Below are positions 62,030-64,000 of a DNA stretch of 64,000 nt, in pieces. The notes beneath the pieces are model-generated. The model was given only the letters and a program-made list of their open reading frames with translations. It was not told the DNA's origin and made no database searches. The first letter of the stretch is position 1. Every line of letters starts with the position of its first letter. The translations under genes were made by a program, and so were the position numbers. The DNA lies in NCBI GenBank assembly GCA_020848735.1, contig JADLHO010000077.1:1-64000 (forward strand). The letters run 5' to 3'. Source of the stretch: Planctomycetota bacterium. Its GTDB lineage: Bacteria > Planctomycetota > UBA1135 > UBA2386.

Positions 62030-63253
62030 GTGCCCATCTTCGAATACAAGGCCGTCGACGGCGAGAACAAGCAGAAGCGCGGCATCATCGACGCCGACTC
62101 GGCGCGTGAGGCCCGCATCAAGCTGCGCACCGAGCGGCTCTACGTCACGGACCTCAAGGAGCGCGTCCGGCGCGTCCGGCGCTTCCAGGTCAAGGGCATC
62201 ACCGGCGTCGACACGCCGAACAAGCAGCGCACCGAACAGATCGCCGCGGTGACGCGGCAGATGGCCTCGCTCCTGAAGTCGGGCATCCCGCTCGCCGAGT
62301 CCCTGCGGATGGTGATCGAGCAGGCACCGGACCGACGCATCGAAGCCGCGTTCCGCGACATCCGCGAGAAGGTCACGCAGGGCGTCCCCTTCGGCGATGC
62401 CGTGCAGGCCCACCCGGGCTACTTCACCGAGCTGTACGGCAACATGGTCCGCGCCGGTGAATCGTCGGGCGCGCTCGACCTGGTGATGATCCGTCTCGCG
62501 GGCTTCCTGCAGAAGCAGGCCCGCCTCAAGAACAAGGTCGGCGCCGCGATGATCTACCCGATGATCATGATGATCGTCGGCGTCGTCGTCGTGGCGATCC
62601 TCATGACCGCGGTCGTCCCGAAGGTCACGCAGCTCCTCAAGCAGCGGAACGAGGAGCTCCCGCTGCCGACCGAGATCCTGATCACGGCGAGCAACTTCCT
62701 CCAGAACAACTGGTTCCTGGTCCTGGTCGGCATCCTGCTCGTCACGATCCTCTTCCAGATCTTCGTCAACTCGGCGAAGGGTCGGCTCGCCTGGGATCGC
62801 CTGAAGCTCACGGTGCCGGTCTTCGGCGACCTGATGCGGAAGCAGTCGGTGAGCCGCTTCGCGACCACCCTCGCGACGCTGCTGCGCTCGGGAGTGCCCG
62901 CGCTGCAGGCGATCGACATCACCAAGCGCGTGCTGGACAACATGGTCCTGCAGAACGCGTTGACCAAGGTCCACGATCACGTCCTCGAGGGCACGGACAT
63001 CTCCACACCGATGAAGATGACCAACGCCTTCCCGCCGATGGTCAACTACATGGTGGGCGTCGGCGAGCAGGCGGGCAATCTCGAGGAGATGCTCGAGCGC
63101 GTCGCGGAGAGCTACGACGAAGAGGTCGACATCGCGACGCAGAAGCTCACGTCGGTGATCGAGCCGCTGATCATCGTCTTCCTGGCCCTCATCGTCGCCG
63201 GCATCGTCATCGCGATCGTGCTGCCGCTGCTGAAGCTGCAGAAGGTCCGCTGA
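62030..63253 (+). CDS. gspF: Type II secretion inner-membrane platform protein
   Basis: 407 residues, GTG start with MPIFEYKAVDGE, typical of GspF. Two T2SF domains (about 65-190 and 270-395) with TRQMASLLKSGIPLAESLRM and FATTLATLLRSGVPALQAI, and three membrane helices (about 185-205, 225-245 and 375-400). It is the assembly platform for the pseudopilus. After 205 bases gspG follows; that gap (63254-63458) holds nothing recognisable except low-complexity Arg-codon-rich DNA. Confidence 0.95.
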   Translation: MPIFEYKAVDGENKQKRGIIDADSAREARIKLRTERLYVTDLKERVRRVRRFQVKGITGVDTPNKQRTEQIAAVTRQMASLLKSGIPLAESLRMVIEQAPDRRIEAAFRDIREKVTQGVPFGDAVQAHPGYFTELYGNMVRAGESSGALDLVMIRLAGFLQKQARLKNKVGAAMIYPMIMMIVGVVVVAILMTAVVPKVTQLLKQRNEELPLPTEILITASNFLQNNWFLVLVGILLVTILFQIFVNSAKGRLAWDRLKLTVPVFGDLMRKQSVSRFATTLATLLRSGVPALQAIDITKRVLDNMVLQNALTKVHDHVLEGTDISTPMKMTNAFPPMVNYMVGVGEQAGNLEEMLERVAESYDEEVDIATQKLTSVIEPLIIVFLALIVAGIVIAIVLPLLKLQKVR

Positions 63254-63458
63254 TCGACGCCCGGAGGGCGGTGTGGATGAGCCGCGATCCCCGGCCTGGC
63301 AGCGGGACTTCGCGGCGACGCCGCGGTCCGCGGGACCGACGCCGCAGAGCGCCGGAAGGTCGCTGCGACGCCCCCCGTCTCACGGGCCGAGCCCGCCTTG
63401 GCCCCTCGCTTCGCCGAGGGCTACACTCCGGGCCTCGCACGCCTCGCAGGAATCCGCA

Positions 63459-63869
63459 ATGAACTCCCCCCACACGGTCCGCCGCAGCGCCGGCTTCACC
63501 CTCGTCGAGATCATGGTCGTCATCGTGATCCTCGGCCTCCTCGCCGGAATCGTCGTCCCCAACCTCTTCAGCAACGTCCAGGAGGCCCGCGAGACGACCA
63601 CGAAAGCCAACGCGCAGGCCGTGCTCGATGCCCTCAAGCAGTACCTCACCAAGACCGGCAAGAACAACGCCGAGCTCGAGGACCTGGTCACACCCGACGC
63701 GCGCGGCGCCACGATCCTCGAGCGCGCTCAGCTGAAGGACGCCTGGGACAACGAGTTCGAGCTCCGCAAGCTCGACGGCTACATGAAGTTCGAGGTCGGG
63801 TCCAAGGGTCAGGATGGCGTGGTCGACACCGAGGACGACGTCGTCGTGCCGCCCCGTAGCGAGAACTGA
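63459..63869 (+). CDS. gspG: Type II secretion major pseudopilin
   Basis: 136 residues. Prepilin site SAG/FTLVEIMVV: cleavage after Gly12, Phe13 first residue, Glu17 at position +5. The N-terminal helix is followed by the GspG core with ALKQYLTKTGKN and the calcium-binding-type C terminus GSKGQDGVVDTEDDVV. It is the main subunit of the pseudopilus. It is 136 residues, close to the usual 140. The ATG at 63459 is chosen since it gives the short prepilin leader. Confidence 0.94.
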   Translation: MNSPHTVRRSAGFTLVEIMVVIVILGLLAGIVVPNLFSNVQEARETTTKANAQAVLDALKQYLTKTGKNNAELEDLVTPDARGATILERAQLKDAWDNEFELRKLDGYMKFEVGSKGQDGVVDTEDDVVVPPRSEN

Positions 63870-63876
63870 GACGGCG

Positions 63877-64000
63877 ATGGAACCAGGCGCCGTGATCCGG
63901 AGGAGCAGCGCAGGACCCGGCGGCGTCGCCCGCGACGCGGGGTTCACGCTCATCGAGATCATGGTCGTGATCGCGATCCTCGCGATCCTCGCGCGGCTCG
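63877..64000 (+). CDS. Pseudopilin, N-terminal part (runs off the right edge)
   Basis: The first 41 codons of a further prepilin-like protein. Leader of 22 residues ending in Gly22, then FTLIEIMVVIAILAIL with Glu27 at +5 after cleavage. It starts 7 bases after the gspG stop, so it is probably a minor pseudopilin (GspH, I or J); which one cannot be decided from this fragment. Confidence 0.8.
   Translation, partial: MEPGAVIRRSSAGPGGVARDAGFTLIEIMVVIAILAILARL

Overview
The window is a GC-rich (about 70%), densely packed bacterial chromosome segment of a Gram-negative, diderm organism: it carries LpxD (lipid A), an outer-membrane secretin, a Wza-like export lipoprotein and many lipoprotein or Sec signal peptides. 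The gene set (exosortase/EPS locus, Minf_1886-family protein, giant TPR proteins, YrdC-phosphatase fusion, HEAT-tailed spermidine-synthase-like protein) suggests the Planctomycetota or a neighbouring PVC-type lineage. That assignment is an inference from gene content only.

Layout. 1-1057: the start of a TIR-domain gene running off the left edge, with a large imperfect palindrome upstream that resembles an integron attC site, then about 700 bases with no convincing gene. 1058-8991: an M1 aminopeptidase lipoprotein, a two-gene molybdoenzyme module (Fe-S protein fused to its membrane anchor, plus a molybdopterin catalytic subunit), and a degenerate class-III aminotransferase-like protein joined to it through a 14-base tandem repeat that forms a chain of stop/start overlaps. 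8979-15195: two glycosyltransferase genes (one fused to a FemAB-like acyltransferase), a small membrane protein, a degenerate histidine kinase and an NtrC-type sigma-54 activator. 15210-40113: a large TPR protein and then a long minus-strand block for an exosortase-type extracellular polysaccharide: Wza-like exporter, Wzz-like protein, O-antigen ligase-like protein, amidotransferase, two GT4 glycosyltransferases, exosortase, EpsI and polysaccharide deacetylase (29777 down to 19190). It is preceded by nucleotide-sugar genes (rmlB, rmlD, rmlA, two epimerases, UDP-glucuronate decarboxylase), a FecR-like protein, an AmaP-like protein, accB-accC and moaC.

40355-51588: an S41 processing protease, a Minf_1886 protein, and a minus-strand run of histidine kinase, NtrC regulator, TPR/gluzincin protein, divergent DnaA homologue, tmk and holB. 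51768-57674: a YrdC/tyrosine-phosphatase fusion, lpxD, a polytopic spermidine-synthase-like protein and ptsN. 57900-64000: a type II secretion operon (gspD, gspE, gspF, gspG, start of a further pseudopilin) running off the right edge.

How they fit: the polysaccharide block looks like one assembly line, from sugar nucleotide supply through glycosyl transfer, chain-length control, polymer ligation and export, coupled to an exosortase that would process and anchor C-terminally tagged proteins. Two NtrC-type activators with GSFTGA loops imply sigma-54 control of some operons, and one sigma-54-like element lies upstream of the wza-like gene. Genes are mostly coupled by ATGA or GTGA overlaps. The most unusual points are the mini-ORF chain at 7311-7366, several pseudo-enzymes (aminotransferase without its lysine, glycosyltransferase without DxD, kinase without its histidine), the DnaA-like protein with an altered DNA-binding signature, and the TIR gene in a cassette-like setting.
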